51,375 nt of DNA, taken from assembly GCA_029939575.1 (NCBI GenBank), contig JAOZSR010000014.1, forward strand, positions 3,977 to 55,351, read 5' to 3'. The notes beneath the pieces are model-generated. The model made no database searches, had not been told where the DNA came from, and saw only the letters and a program-made list of their open reading frames with translations. The position numbers and the translations under genes are program-made. Shown here in pieces: positions 42,974 through 51,375 of this stretch (the first letter of the stretch is position 1; every line of letters begins with the position of its first letter). The stretch comes from Fidelibacterota bacterium (GTDB taxonomy: Bacteria; Fidelibacterota; UBA2242; JAOZSR01).

Positions 42974-45345
42974 TAGATCATCTCCTTAAGTCTGCTCACT
43001 TCTTTATCTGTAATTTTTGTTAATTTTTTAACATCTTCGCTAACAGAATTGGCCATTTCCACAAAATCCTTTAACATTCCTGAATTAAATTCATAATGTC
43101 TAAGTCGGTCCCCTGTAAATCCTGCCTTATTAAGTTTTTGCGTAACAGATTTTATATTTTCAAGACTGATATCCCTGCTCCATGGGAAGGCAGAACCTTT
43201 GGCAATATTATCTCCAATCAGGACAGCGTCTGCACCCTCAACAAAAGTCTGAAGCAATAATGCCGGAGTTATTCTTGATCCACTTGGAACCCTGACAATA
43301 TAAATTTCATGAGCATAAGCCATTTTTCTAATACCAACTGCATCGGCCAGCCTGTAAGTTGAAGCATTATCAGCAAAAAGAATAATTCGGAGTTCATCTT
43401 TTTTCTTATTTTCAAGAGCCGCTTTTACTGTGGCATACATTTGTGAATTTGTATATCCATGCAGATCAATCGCCTCAATCGGACAAGAGCCAAGACAGGA
43501 ACCGCCACCCAAACAAAGAGCTTCGATTATTTCCGCTTTACCGGCATTCATTTTGATAGCGTCTTTCGGACATGAATTAAGACATTTTTCACAACCATCA
43601 CATATATCTTTGTTTACAAAAGCCAAGATCGGATCAATATCAAATTCACCTTTTGCCAAAGTGCCGATTACCCGGGCTGCTGCTGCCCCGGCCTGAACAA
43701 CTGTATCCGGGATATCCTTTGGTCCCTGTGCTGTTCCGGCGATAAAAACTCCTTCTATCAACGTATCAACCGGTTTATATTTAGGATGGGCTTCTTTAAT
43801 AAAACCGTCAGAACTTTTGGCTAATTTAAAAGTATCAATTATAAAGTCAGATGATTTGTTAGGTTGTAAGCCATTTGAAAGCACAATCAGGTCAAATTCC
43901 GACTCAATAATTTGTCTCGACAAGGTGTCTTCTGCGCGTAAGACAAGATTGTTGTTATCAGGATTTTGATTAACTTCCGCTACTTTTCCCCGAATATATT
44001 TAATACCCATTTCCTGAGCTCTTTTATAATATTCTTCAAAACCTTTTCCATAGGCTCTAATATCAGTATAAAAAATATAAATATCACTTTCCGGGCGGTC
44101 TTGTTTTAAAAGTGAAGCTAATTTAGTAGCATACATACAACAAACCCTGGAGCAATATTCATTACCAATCTGCTCATCCCTGGAACCAACACATTGAATA
44201 AAGGCCACTTTGTTTCCAATATCTCTTGGCGGTGGTTTCTCATTTAAATGATCAATAATTCGTTCCATTTCCAGACCGGTTACCACATTTTTATATTTAT
44301 CATAGCCAAACATTGGTTTAAGGTTTGGATCTATAGTATCATAACCGGTTGTGACAACAACATTGTCAACGGCAAAATGAATTTTCTCTGGTTTTTGGCT
44401 AAAATCAATAACCTTTTGAGGACAAATTTCTTCACATTTATTGCAGGAATTATCCAGAAAATTTAAACAATTTTGATCATCAATTAAATATTTATATGGA
44501 ATTGCCAGGGGAGCCGGTATATAAATGGCTTTTCTGTTAGAAATAGACATTTCCCATTCATTTGGCACAGAAACAGGACAAACTTCCTGGCATTTCTCAC
44601 AGGCCAGACATTCATCCATATCAACATTAGGTTTAATATAAGCCGGTTTAGTTTCTGCCTCTATTTCAAAATGCAAACGGTGTCCTGATGTTTTTGTGAC
44701 AACAGTATTTGTTAATAACCTGATATTTGGATGGGCTGCCACATCTGCCATTTTTGGAGATAAAATACAGGCGGCACAATCTTCAGTGGGAAAAGTTTTA
44801 GTTAATAGTGCCATTTTCCCGCCAATACTGGCTTCTTTTTCGATTAATGTGACCTGTTTTCCGGCTTCAGCCAAATCAAGAGAAGCCTGGATTCCAGCTA
44901 TTCCTCCTCCAATCACTAAAACCTTATTTTCCATTTTAAATGATTTTTTTTCAAGAGCATAATTTTTTGCTACTTTTTCAATCGCAATATTCACTATATC
45001 TTTGGATTTTTCTGTTGCAATTTCAGGATACTTTTTTAATGGCCACGAAACATGCTCTCTTAGGTTTGCAATTTCAAGAACGTAAGGATTTAATCCTGCT
45101 TTATCCATTGCAGCGCGAAATGTTTTTTCATGGAAATGAGGAGAGCAGGCTGCAACAACAATTTTGTCCAACCCCAATTTTTCAATATCATTAGTTATTA
45201 ATTTTTGTCCGGCACCGGAACACATATTCGAATGAATTTGAACGATTTCAACATCTTTGTTATCAACATATTTCTTTGTTTCTTCCAAATCAATAACTTT
45301 GGAAATATTTCCTCCACATTGGCAAAGATAGACTCCAATTTTCAT
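42973..45345 (-). CDS. hdrA: HdrA-like flavoprotein with C-terminal MvhD-like domain lacking cluster cysteines
   Basis: 790 residues. An N-terminal HdrA region (LCQCGGNIS, AACSPHFHEKTF) is followed by the FAD domain (VIGGGIAGIQASLDLAEAG at ~144; GGKMALLTKTFPTEDCAACILSP). Next come two Cys sets (C247-C256 and C293/C301-C308), the rest of the FAD domain, then a two-cluster ferredoxin. The first cluster is complete (C582, C585, C588, C592). The second reads C611-x2-G614-x2-C617-x3-C621, so one ligand is Gly. Residues ~650-790 align with MvhD (FADNASTYRLAD; EGADAVLIGDN), but the Cys positions hold Asp659, Ser662, Ser688 and Asp712. HdrA-type flavins can bifurcate electrons in known complexes. How electrons enter here is open. 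Confidence 0.9.
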   Translation of the reverse strand: MKIGVYLCQCGGNISKVIDLEETKKYVDNKDVEIVQIHSNMCSGAGQKLITNDIEKLGLDKIVVAACSPHFHEKTFRAAMDKAGLNPYVLEIANLREHVSWPLKKYPEIATEKSKDIVNIAIEKVAKNYALEKKSFKMENKVLVIGGGIAGIQASLDLAEAGKQVTLIEKEASIGGKMALLTKTFPTEDCAACILSPKMADVAAHPNIRLLTNTVVTKTSGHRLHFEIEAETKPAYIKPNVDMDECLACEKCQEVCPVSVPNEWEMSISNRKAIYIPAPLAIPYKYLIDDQNCLNFLDNSCNKCEEICPQKVIDFSQKPEKIHFAVDNVVVTTGYDTIDPNLKPMFGYDKYKNVVTGLEMERIIDHLNEKPPPRDIGNKVAFIQCVGSRDEQIGNEYCSRVCCMYATKLASLLKQDRPESDIYIFYTDIRAYGKGFEEYYKRAQEMGIKYIRGKVAEVNQNPDNNNLVLRAEDTLSRQIIESEFDLIVLSNGLQPNKSSDFIIDTFKLAKSSDGFIKEAHPKYKPVDTLIEGVFIAGTAQGPKDIPDTVVQAGAAAARVIGTLAKGEFDIDPILAFVNKDICDGCEKCLNSCPKDAIKMNAGKAEIIEALCLGGGSCLGSCPIEAIDLHGYTNSQMYATVKAALENKKKDELRIILFADNASTYRLADAVGIRKMAYAHEIYIVRVPSGSRITPALLLQTFVEGADAVLIGDNIAKGSAFPWSRDISLENIKSVTQKLNKAGFTGDRLRHYEFNSGMLKDFVEMANSVSEDVKKLTKITDKEVSRLKEMI

Positions 45346-45509
45346 ATTTATTATTGCTCCTTAATATATAACAATCAAATTCCAATTTTGTGATAATTAC
45401 ATAATAATTTGATGGTTATATAATTATAAAATAACTCATATCAAGTCAATATTTTATTATACTAACACTAAAAAATTTAAATAGCTAAATCTAATATTAT
45501 TCAATATTT

Positions 45510-45722
45510 TCAAAATTGAATTTGGGCGTGATGTTTTCCATCTTCATCCATACAAAAAAGCAATGTTTTCCCGGTTTTTTCACTCCAGGCTGCAATATCT
45601 TTTGGAAAAGATGGACAGTCCGCGTAAACATCAACAATTTCTCCTGCAGGAATTTCTTTTATTTTAGCGGCAACTTTTAAAATTGGTTGGGGACATTTTA
45701 ATCCGGTTAAATCCATTTCCAT
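45510..45722 (-). CDS. TusA/SirA-family sulfur carrier protein
   Basis: 70 residues, the normal length. The CPxP motif lies in LTGLKCPQPILKVA, followed by IPAGEIVDVYADCPSFPKDIAAW. TusA-type proteins carry a persulfide on the CPxP cysteine. In other bacteria they sit next to Hdr-like or sulfur-relay genes. It lies between the TPR gene (54 bp) and hdrA (164 bp). A link to the Hdr proteins is suggested by position only. A good GGAGAG ribosome site is present. Confidence 0.9.
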   Translation of the reverse strand: MEMDLTGLKCPQPILKVAAKIKEIPAGEIVDVYADCPSFPKDIAAWSEKTGKTLLFCMDEDGKHHAQIQF

Positions 45723-45776
45723 TTTTACACTCTCCTTATTTGATTAATATTTGCTATATTTAATTATTAACTTCAT

Positions 45777-46472
45777 TTATAACGGAGAAACTTCAAAAGA
45801 ATACATATCATCGGGATTTGTAAGTTCGTTATACCTTTTTAAAGCATCTTTATGTTGCGGATCTAATTTTACAACTTTTTCAAAATATTTAATTGCTTTT
45901 TCAGTATCTTTTATCCCAAGATAGGCTCTTCCAAGATGATAGTTTACAGAAACAATATTTGGGTCTTCAGCAAGCAGAGTTTCTAAGCATTTGACAGATT
46001 TTTCATATTTACCAGCTGCTTTATAAGCTATTGATAATTGATAATAGCCAAGTGTATTATTTGGACTATACTCCCGTAAGTGATGATATGATTCTATTGC
46101 TTTTTTGATTTGTCCTGTATGGTAATAGGATAATCCTTTCCAGTAATAAGCCATATATAATTCAGGTTCAACATCATTAATATACTGGAAAGTTGCTATT
46201 GCTTTGGAAAATTTTGTAGCCCGAAAATAAGCAATTCCAAGCCTGTAAAGCGCAAATGTATAATCTGGTTTTTGCTCTTTAATTTTTTCCAACTCCTCAA
46301 TTGATCTGTCCATATCACCCAGAAGATAATACAAATCGCCAAGTTTAAAACGAAGTTCAATTATGTTAGGTTCAATTTGTAATATTTCCTCAATTGTTTT
46401 AATTGCAGATTTAATTTTACCTGTCATCTGATATTCATGAGCTTTTATTCGTAATTCTTCTATTTTATTCAT
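45777..46472 (-). CDS. TPR-repeat protein in the C4-acid/Hdr cluster
   Basis: 231 residues made almost wholly of ~34-residue tetratricopeptide repeats, about six (e.g. IIELRFKLGDLYYLLGDMDRS, YTFALYRLGIAYFRATKFSKA, NIVSVNYHLGRAYLGIKDTEKA). No signal peptide or TM segment is seen, so it is cytoplasmic. It sits between fumarase beta (25 bp) and tusA. TPR proteins are scaffolds. A role in assembling the neighbouring enzymes is inference. Confidence 0.88.
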   Translation of the reverse strand: MNKIEELRIKAHEYQMTGKIKSAIKTIEEILQIEPNIIELRFKLGDLYYLLGDMDRSIEELEKIKEQKPDYTFALYRLGIAYFRATKFSKAIATFQYINDVEPELYMAYYWKGLSYYHTGQIKKAIESYHHLREYSPNNTLGYYQLSIAYKAAGKYEKSVKCLETLLAEDPNIVSVNYHLGRAYLGIKDTEKAIKYFEKVVKLDPQHKDALKRYNELTNPDDMYSFEVSPL

Positions 46473-46497
46473 CTTCTAATAATTCCTTTCATCACCA

Positions 46498-47055
46498 CTA
46501 TTTATTTTGATATTTCTCTTTACCCAATTTAAAAATGTCCTGTCCTTTTGTATCATTTGCAACAAAAGCCGGAAAATTTTCAACCTCCAACTCTCTAATC
46601 GCTTCAGCACCAAGATCTTCATAGGCAATAATTTTACAAGATGTTACCGATTGAGCGGTGACAACAGCAGCTCCGCCAATTGCTACCAGATAAATGGCTT
46701 TGTTTTTAATTATCGAATTAATAACAGCGGTTCCCCTCTGCCCTTTTCCGATCATTGCTTTGAGACCAACATCAAGAAGAGTCGGTGAATAGGGATCCAT
46801 TCGGTAAGATGTAGTCGGTCCGGCCGAACCAATCGGCTTTCCAGGTGGCGCCGGTGCAGGGCCCACAAAATAAATAACAGCGCCATTGATATTAAAAGGC
46901 AACTCTTTTCCGGCTTGCACTAATTCTACCAACCTTTTGTGCGCTGCATCTCTGGCAGTATATACTTTTCCTGAAATTAATACTTTATCACCTACATTTA
47001 ATTTTTCAAGATCTTCAGTTTTCAAGGGTGTTGTTAAATGTATTTCATTACTCAT
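46498..47055 (-). CDS. Class I fumarase, beta (C-terminal) subunit
   Basis: 185 residues. Hydrates fumarate to malate together with the alpha subunit. Family features: LKTEDLEKLNVGDKVLISGKVYTARDAAHKRL, PGKPIGSAGPTTSYRMDPYSP, MIGKGQRG and VESF-like VENFPAFVAND. It lies 22 bp after the alpha subunit. Two-subunit class I hydratases also include tartrate dehydratases, but the TCA context favours fumarase. Confidence 0.92.
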   Translation of the reverse strand: MSNEIHLTTPLKTEDLEKLNVGDKVLISGKVYTARDAAHKRLVELVQAGKELPFNINGAVIYFVGPAPAPPGKPIGSAGPTTSYRMDPYSPTLLDVGLKAMIGKGQRGTAVINSIIKNKAIYLVAIGGAAVVTAQSVTSCKIIAYEDLGAEAIRELEVENFPAFVANDTKGQDIFKLGKEKYQNK

Positions 47056-47077
47056 TTTATTACTCCGGATAATTTTT

Positions 47078-47926
47078 TTATTCTAAAACTATTGATTTAT
47101 GTCTGTGACAATGACATTGTACATTTACTGCTACCGGCATTGATGCAATATGGCAAGGTTTAGATAAAATATTGACTGCCAGTGCTGTTGTATTTCCACC
47201 CAATCCCATAGGACCAATCCCGGAATCATTAATCCGGGTCAAAATTTCTTCTTCCACTTCAGCCCATACCGAATCTTCATTTATTTTATCCAATGGCCGT
47301 AAAAGAGATTTTTTTGCCAATAAAGCACATTGCTCAAAACTTCCTCCGATTCCAACACCAACGACAACAGGTGGACATGGATTTCCTCCTGACTGAATAA
47401 TGCGGTCAACAACAAAATTTTTAACCCCTTCAATTCCGTCAGCCGCCTTCATCATTTTTACTTCACTCATATTTTCAGCACCACCGCCTTTTGGAGCAAC
47501 AGTAATTTTTACTTTATCTCCATCCACAATATCGGTGTAAATAATAGCCGGAGTGTTATCTTTTGTATTAATTCTCTTAATAACCGGATCATCGACCATA
47601 GATTTTCTCAGATAGCCATCTTTATAAGCCTGTCTGACACCTTCATTAATTGCATTATTTAGATTTCCCCCGACAAATTGCACATCCTGACCAACTTCCA
47701 GAAATACTATGGCTACTCCGGTATCCTGACACAATGGCATTTTTTCAGACGCTGCTTCAGCATGATTATCTAATATTAATTCAATAATGCCTCTGGCTGT
47801 CTCTGATTTTTCTATTTCAAGGAACTCGTTCATTTTATCTACCAGATCCTGTTCAATATAATAATTAGCGTCAATAAATAATTTTCTAATGACCGGTGTA
47901 ATTTCTTTTACATTGATTTTTTTCAA
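47078..47926 (-). CDS. Class I fumarase, alpha (N-terminal) subunit
   Basis: 282 residues. Holds the oxygen-sensitive [4Fe-4S] cluster. Candidate ligands are the Cys in [14 protein letters not shown], in [13 protein letters not shown] and in the [19 protein letters not shown] end. [17 protein letters not shown] is also typical. The oxygen-labile enzyme type fits an anaerobic lifestyle. It starts 46 bp before sucD in genome order (downstream of sucD in transcription). Confidence 0.92.
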   Translation of the reverse strand: MKKINVKEITPVIRKLFIDANYYIEQDLVDKMNEFLEIEKSETARGIIELILDNHAEAASEKMPLCQDTGVAIVFLEVGQDVQFVGGNLNNAINEGVRQAYKDGYLRKSMVDDPVIKRINTKDNTPAIIYTDIVDGDKVKITVAPKGGGAENMSEVKMMKAADGIEGVKNFVVDRIIQSGGNPCPPVVVGVGIGGSFEQCALLAKKSLLRPLDKINEDSVWAEVEEEILTRINDSGIGPMGLGGNTTALAVNILSKPCHIASMPVAVNVQCHCHRHKSIVLE

Positions 47927-47972
47927 AAGACCTCCATAATATTATTTATTTGAAATATCTGAGTTATTACAT

Positions 47973-48848
47973 TTATCTATTTAGAGCTTTCATTAAGGTA
48001 TTCCCAATTTCCGCCGGACTTTCTGAAATATGTATACCTGCCTTTTTTAAAGTGGCTTTTTTCTCAGATGCGGTGCCTTTTCCACCTGCTATTATTGCAC
48101 CTGCATGCCCCATCCGTCTTCCTTTTGGTGCTGTAGCTCCGGCAATAAAGGAAACTACCGGTTTACTCATATTGGCTTTAATGAATTCAGCAGCTTTCTC
48201 TTCCGCTGTTCCCCCAATCTCACCAATCATAATTACTGCTTCAGTTTCAGGATCATTTTCAAATAATTCCAATAGATCAATAAACGAAGTTCCAATAATC
48301 GGATCGCCACCAATTCCTACACAGGTTGATTGACCAAGACCGAGATTTGTTACCTGAAAAACCGCCTCATAAGTAAGTGTTCCGCTTCTGGAAATAATTC
48401 CAATACTACCCTGTTTATGGATGAAACCGGGCATAATTCCTATTTTACATTTACCAGGTGAAATAATTCCGGGACAATTTGGTCCTATTAAACGGGTACT
48501 GGAATTTTTAAGAGCAGTACTAACTTTAATCATATCTATAGTTGGAATTCCCTCGGTAATACAGATTACCAGGTCAATTTTTGCTACAATAGATTCCAAA
48601 ATAGCATCAGCAGCAAATCTTGGAGGAACAAATATAACAGAAGTATTAGCCCCTGTACTGTTTTTACATTCATTTACAGTATTGAATACAGGCAGATTGT
48701 CTTCTGTTTTGCTGCCACCTTTTCCAGGTGTAATTCCGCCAACAATTTTAGTCCCATATTCCAACATTTTCTGTGTATGAAATTTACCCTCTTTTCCGGT
48801 AATACCCTGTACAAGTACTTTTGTATTTTTATCAATTAAAATGCTCAT
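47973..48848 (-). CDS. sucD: Succinyl-CoA synthetase, alpha subunit
   Basis: 291 residues. Converts succinyl-CoA, ADP/GDP and Pi to succinate, CoA and ATP/GTP. Motifs: [31 protein letters not shown] and the phospho-His loop [12 protein letters not shown] longer frame begins at 48917, but the ATG at 48846-48848 is preferred: it gives the standard start ([15 protein letters not shown]), has GGAGT upstream, and is spaced 4 bp after sucC. Confidence 0.95.
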   Translation of the reverse strand: MSILIDKNTKVLVQGITGKEGKFHTQKMLEYGTKIVGGITPGKGGSKTEDNLPVFNTVNECKNSTGANTSVIFVPPRFAADAILESIVAKIDLVICITEGIPTIDMIKVSTALKNSSTRLIGPNCPGIISPGKCKIGIMPGFIHKQGSIGIISRSGTLTYEAVFQVTNLGLGQSTCVGIGGDPIIGTSFIDLLELFENDPETEAVIMIGEIGGTAEEKAAEFIKANMSKPVVSFIAGATAPKGRRMGHAGAIIAGGKGTASEKKATLKKAGIHISESPAEIGNTLMKALNR

Positions 48849-48852
48849 ATTA

Positions 48853-50022
48853 TCAGACTCCGGTTTTTTTAACAGCGCTAACAGCCATTTCTGCGGCTGA
48901 CTGTAAACTTGTAGCAACTAAAAAATCAAGTTTGCTTTCTTTTAATATATTTGCAGCTTCATCTGCATTAGTACCTTCTAACCGAATAACTACCGGAACA
49001 TCGATTGAAGTAGTTTCCATAGCCTTGATAATTCCCATAGCTACCCGATCACACCGTACAATTCCTCCAAAAATATTTATTAAAACGGCTTTAACATTTT
49101 TATCGGAAAGTAAAACTTTGAACCCATTGGCAACAGTTTCCGGAGATGCAATTCCGCCTACATCAAGAAAATTGGCTGGTTCACCTCCATATAATTTTAT
49201 GATATCCATTGTCGCCATCGCCAATCCGGCCCCATTTACCATACATCCGACATTACCATCAAGACGGATATAATTTAAATTGTATTGAGCTGCTGTGACT
49301 TCGGCTGGATCCATTTCATCATTGTCAACTAACTTTAACAATTCCGGATGCCGGTATAGTGCGTTATCATCAAAAGTCATTTTTGCATCAAGAGCTACTA
49401 ATTTATTATCACCTGTTAAAACAAGCGGGTTAATCTCTACTAAACTGGCATCAGTTTCAAGAAAGCCATTGTAAAGATTTCTAAACAATTTTTTTCCTTC
49501 TTTGAATGCATTTCCCTCTAAGCCCAAGCTAAAGGCCAGATTTCTTAATTGAAATTCCTGTAATCCATACCCGGGCAGTGCATATTCAGTTACAATTTTT
49601 TCCGGAGTCTCCTGAGCCACTTTCTCAATTTCCACACCACCTTCGGTAGATACCATAATCACCGGTAAGGCTGTTTCACGATCAATAACAATCCCCACAT
49701 AAAATTCTTGCTTAATATCGATGGTTTCCTCAATTAATAAACGATTTACGATTTTACCATCTTCACCTGTTTGTATTGTGACTAATTTTTTATCAAGAAT
49801 ATTATCAATAGCCTTGTAAGCAGATAATGAGGAATCTGCGATTTTTACTCCACCACCTTTGCCACGTCCACCAGCATGAATCTGAGCTTTAATAACACAG
49901 GGAAAACCTATCTTCTCGGTAAAAGCACATGCTTCTTTGTTAGAAAATGCCGGTTTGCCATAGGGAGTTGGGATTGAAAAAGTTTTTAAGATTTCTTTTG
50001 CCTGATATTCATGTATTTTCAT
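48853..50022 (-). CDS. sucC: Succinyl-CoA synthetase, beta subunit
   Basis: 389 residues, normal length. The ATP-grasp start [62 protein letters not shown], and the CoA/phosphate region [18 protein letters not shown] with GIVRCDRVA are all present. It is the first gene of the C4-acid cluster. The promoter should lie in the AT-rich DNA to the right. Confidence 0.96.
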   Translation of the reverse strand: MKIHEYQAKEILKTFSIPTPYGKPAFSNKEACAFTEKIGFPCVIKAQIHAGGRGKGGGVKIADSSLSAYKAIDNILDKKLVTIQTGEDGKIVNRLLIEETIDIKQEFYVGIVIDRETALPVIMVSTEGGVEIEKVAQETPEKIVTEYALPGYGLQEFQLRNLAFSLGLEGNAFKEGKKLFRNLYNGFLETDASLVEINPLVLTGDNKLVALDAKMTFDDNALYRHPELLKLVDNDEMDPAEVTAAQYNLNYIRLDGNVGCMVNGAGLAMATMDIIKLYGGEPANFLDVGGIASPETVANGFKVLLSDKNVKAVLINIFGGIVRCDRVAMGIIKAMETTSIDVPVVIRLEGTNADEAANILKESKLDFLVATSLQSAAEMAVSAVKKTGV

Positions 50023-50897
50023 GCTCTAACCTAACTTATTATTAATAATTAAAATCAATAAAAATTTATTAGTATGAAAATCAATTTTAGGGTTTAAAAA
50101 AATAAATTATTTTGATTTTTTTAGTTAAATTGTAGATCACTTTTTAGTGCTCCAAACCTTTTTGAATTAGAAGTAGTTTAGGCAAAAAATGAAATAAAAG
50201 TCAAAGCTTATTTTAAGAAATCTATAATATTAAGATAATTTAATATTCTAAATCTGAACTTAAATTAATTAATTAAAAATTGATATTATTAAAAATAAAA
50301 CAGTTTATTATGCAAGAATGTTAAATTATTTCTTCATTAAAATGCAAGATTAACACTTTTTTTATATAATTATTTTATGATTTTAAAATTTTTCCATTAA
50401 TAATTTTACTAATATAAAAGAATAGAAGAATTCCAAAAAAATTATTTTTAAATATCATAAAGTAAGACTTAATTAAATCAGAAATCATAACTGTTTTTTC
50501 TAATGCAGAAACACAGATTAGGACTTGAATACAGAATTAATAATGATTAATTTGCTGTTAATTTTGAAAAAATGGATAACAATGGTAATTTTATTAAGTG
50601 ATGGAATACTGATGATAAAAGAAAAATTAAATAATAAATGAAATGGAAAGAAAAACGATATGAAAAGCCAACGCACAAATTGCACATTTGTTTTTTTTTC
50701 TGCACACAAAAGCCAATACGAGAAAACCAAAAGAGCTATTTTTTGCAAAGGCTCGCAAAAAAAACAGATTGGTTATAGTAACCAAATCAGGTTGTGTTTG
50801 GCAATTATGCTATAATTGATATTTTAATTCGGTTTTTTGCAATTCAATTAAATATGTTTTATATCTTTTTAAGCAGTTTTAATCTGACAAGATAACT
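50023..50897. other. AT-rich non-coding stretch between sucC and the antitoxin gene
   Basis: 875 bp with no supported gene. A 76-residue minus frame at 50518-50748 is low-complexity and lacks support. From ~50655 the composition changes: a less AT-rich segment holds short dyads (50739-50762 and 50768-50790) and resembles non-coding elements I have seen before accessory genes in Bacteroidota. No clear promoter could be fixed for sucC. Confidence 0.5.
50739..50762. repeat. 8-bp inverted repeat near the island edge
   Basis: TTTTTTGC (50739-50746) and GCAAAAAA (50755-50762), separated by AAAGGCTC. It lies in the segment of unusual composition before the AbiEi-like gene. Function unknown; it could serve as a terminator on either strand. 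Confidence 0.4.
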
Positions 50898-51375
50898 ATG
50901 AGAAATAAGTACATATCAAAATAATTTAATAAAATTCTGACATTCTTTAATGAACATGACAGAAATTGTTTTGACTATGAACTTGCAAAAAAGGCATTAC
51001 CAAAATCTAATGATAGTGCATTAAGAGAACTACTTAGTGATATGACACGCAGAGGTCTTTTAATGAGAGTGAAAAGAGGATTGTATTATGTAATTCCATA
51101 TGAACAAGACGCTGAAACATTTATGCCTGACTGGCATTTGTTAGCTGAACATTTGGTACAAGATGCAGTACATTACATTGGTTACTATTCTGCCTTGCAA
51201 ATTCACAATTTAATTACACAACCATCATTAAAAGAACAAATTGTAGTTTCAAGACAAGTAAGACCAACAATAATTAAGGTGAAAGAAGTACCATTTCAAT
51301 TTATTTACCATAACGAAAAACATTTTTTTGGAACAAAGAAAATTTGGATAGATAATTTTAACAAAGTTGTTTGTT
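50898..51375 (+). pseudogene. AbiEi-type (type IV) antitoxin gene with in-frame stop at codon 9; 3' end beyond window
   Basis: The ATG at 50898 starts MRNKYISK and then meets TAA (50922-50924). The same frame is then open for 150 codons to the window edge. Translated, it shows a winged-helix antitoxin start (FNKILTFFNEHDRNCFDYE, LRELLSDMTRRGLLMRVKRG), then PYEQDAETFMPDWHLLAEHL and YIGYYSALQIHNLITQPS, as in AbiEi antitoxins. The first eight residues fit the family start, so the stop looks like a nonsense mutation or a sequence error. An alternative is a non-ATG start just after the stop (ATT or CTG at 50934-50939). The next in-frame ATG would remove the winged helix. A toxin gene (AbiEii) is expected past the right edge. 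Confidence 0.6.

Noticed and set aside
43430..43696. 88-residue plus-strand frame inside hdrA
   Set aside because: Antisense shadow of the ferredoxin region of hdrA, like the other plus-strand frames over the C4-acid cluster.
50518..50748. 76-residue minus-strand hydrophobic frame
   Set aside because: It is Phe/Ile/Lys-rich sequence as expected by chance in AT-rich DNA. It has no convincing ribosome site and overlaps the non-coding segment with dyads.
1..51375. CRISPR arrays, tRNA or rRNA genes, insertion sequences
   Set aside because: None seen by eye: no regularly spaced repeats beyond the two in-frame copies at 1-256, no transposase-like frame and no recognisable tRNA or rRNA segment. 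A covariance-model search was not possible here.

Overview
The window is AT-rich DNA from a Gram-negative, flagellated bacterium. Signal peptides, lipoproteins, a predicted outer-membrane barrel and FlhF/FlhG-type flagellar control support this. The gene content suggests an anaerobic or fermentative member of the Fibrobacterota-Chlorobi-Bacteroidota (FCB) broad group, for example a Cloacimonadota-like lineage: a membrane pyrophosphatase, a sodium:amino-acid symporter, a soluble Hdr/fumarate-reductase set and a two-subunit class I fumarase. This placement is inference from content only. No rRNA or tRNA gene was seen. Almost every gene lies on the minus strand.

Layout, left to right. (1) 1-4272: a truncated His-rich secreted repeat protein, a Cache-PAS-CBS-DUF294 membrane signalling protein, and an EEP-family lipoprotein. 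(2) 4414-19129: one tightly packed minus-strand flagellar operon, in transcription order fliL-fliM-fliN/Y-fliO-fliP-fliQ-fliR-flhB-flhA-flhF-flhG-orf84-fliA-orf86-orf320-orf106 (FliK-like)-PAS histidine kinase-GAF/DHp protein. Many junctions overlap by 1-11 bp. (3) 19130-19848: non-coding DNA ending in a clear terminator for the next gene. (4) 19849-22422: a membrane pyrophosphatase with a large cytoplasmic insertion. (5) 22842-24760: an EEP lipoprotein overlapping a predicted outer-membrane barrel protein. (6) 25045-31950: a sensory operon with a PAS protein carrying a pseudo-receiver, a 1534-residue hybrid kinase, and a YbaK-type deacylase. (7) 32343-37400: an acyl-ACP synthetase/ACP/acyltransferase fusion, TadA, and the only complete plus-strand gene, an AGCS symporter. 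(8) 37578-50022: a C4-dicarboxylate gene cluster, in transcription order sucC-sucD-fumarase alpha-fumarase beta-TPR-TusA-hdrA-hdrC-hdrB-frdB-like-frdA-like-malic enzyme. (9) 50023-51375: AT-rich non-coding DNA, then a plus-strand AbiEi-type antitoxin gene with an in-frame stop near its start, running off the right edge. This looks like the edge of an accessory island.

How the genes work together. The right-hand cluster encodes succinyl-CoA <-> succinate <-> fumarate <-> malate -> pyruvate. The fumarate/succinate step is carried by a flavoprotein and Fe-S protein without any membrane anchor gene, next to a full HdrABC set. HdrA ends in an MvhD-like domain in which all recognisable [2Fe-2S] cysteines are replaced, and its last ferredoxin motif lacks one cysteine. 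The flavoprotein has Asn where covalent-FAD enzymes have His. Together these suggest a cytoplasmic, Hdr-coupled fumarate/succinate redox system of unusual wiring. This is the most interesting system in the window. Second is the hybrid kinase, whose N-terminal third is built of three divergent copies of one module I cannot assign.
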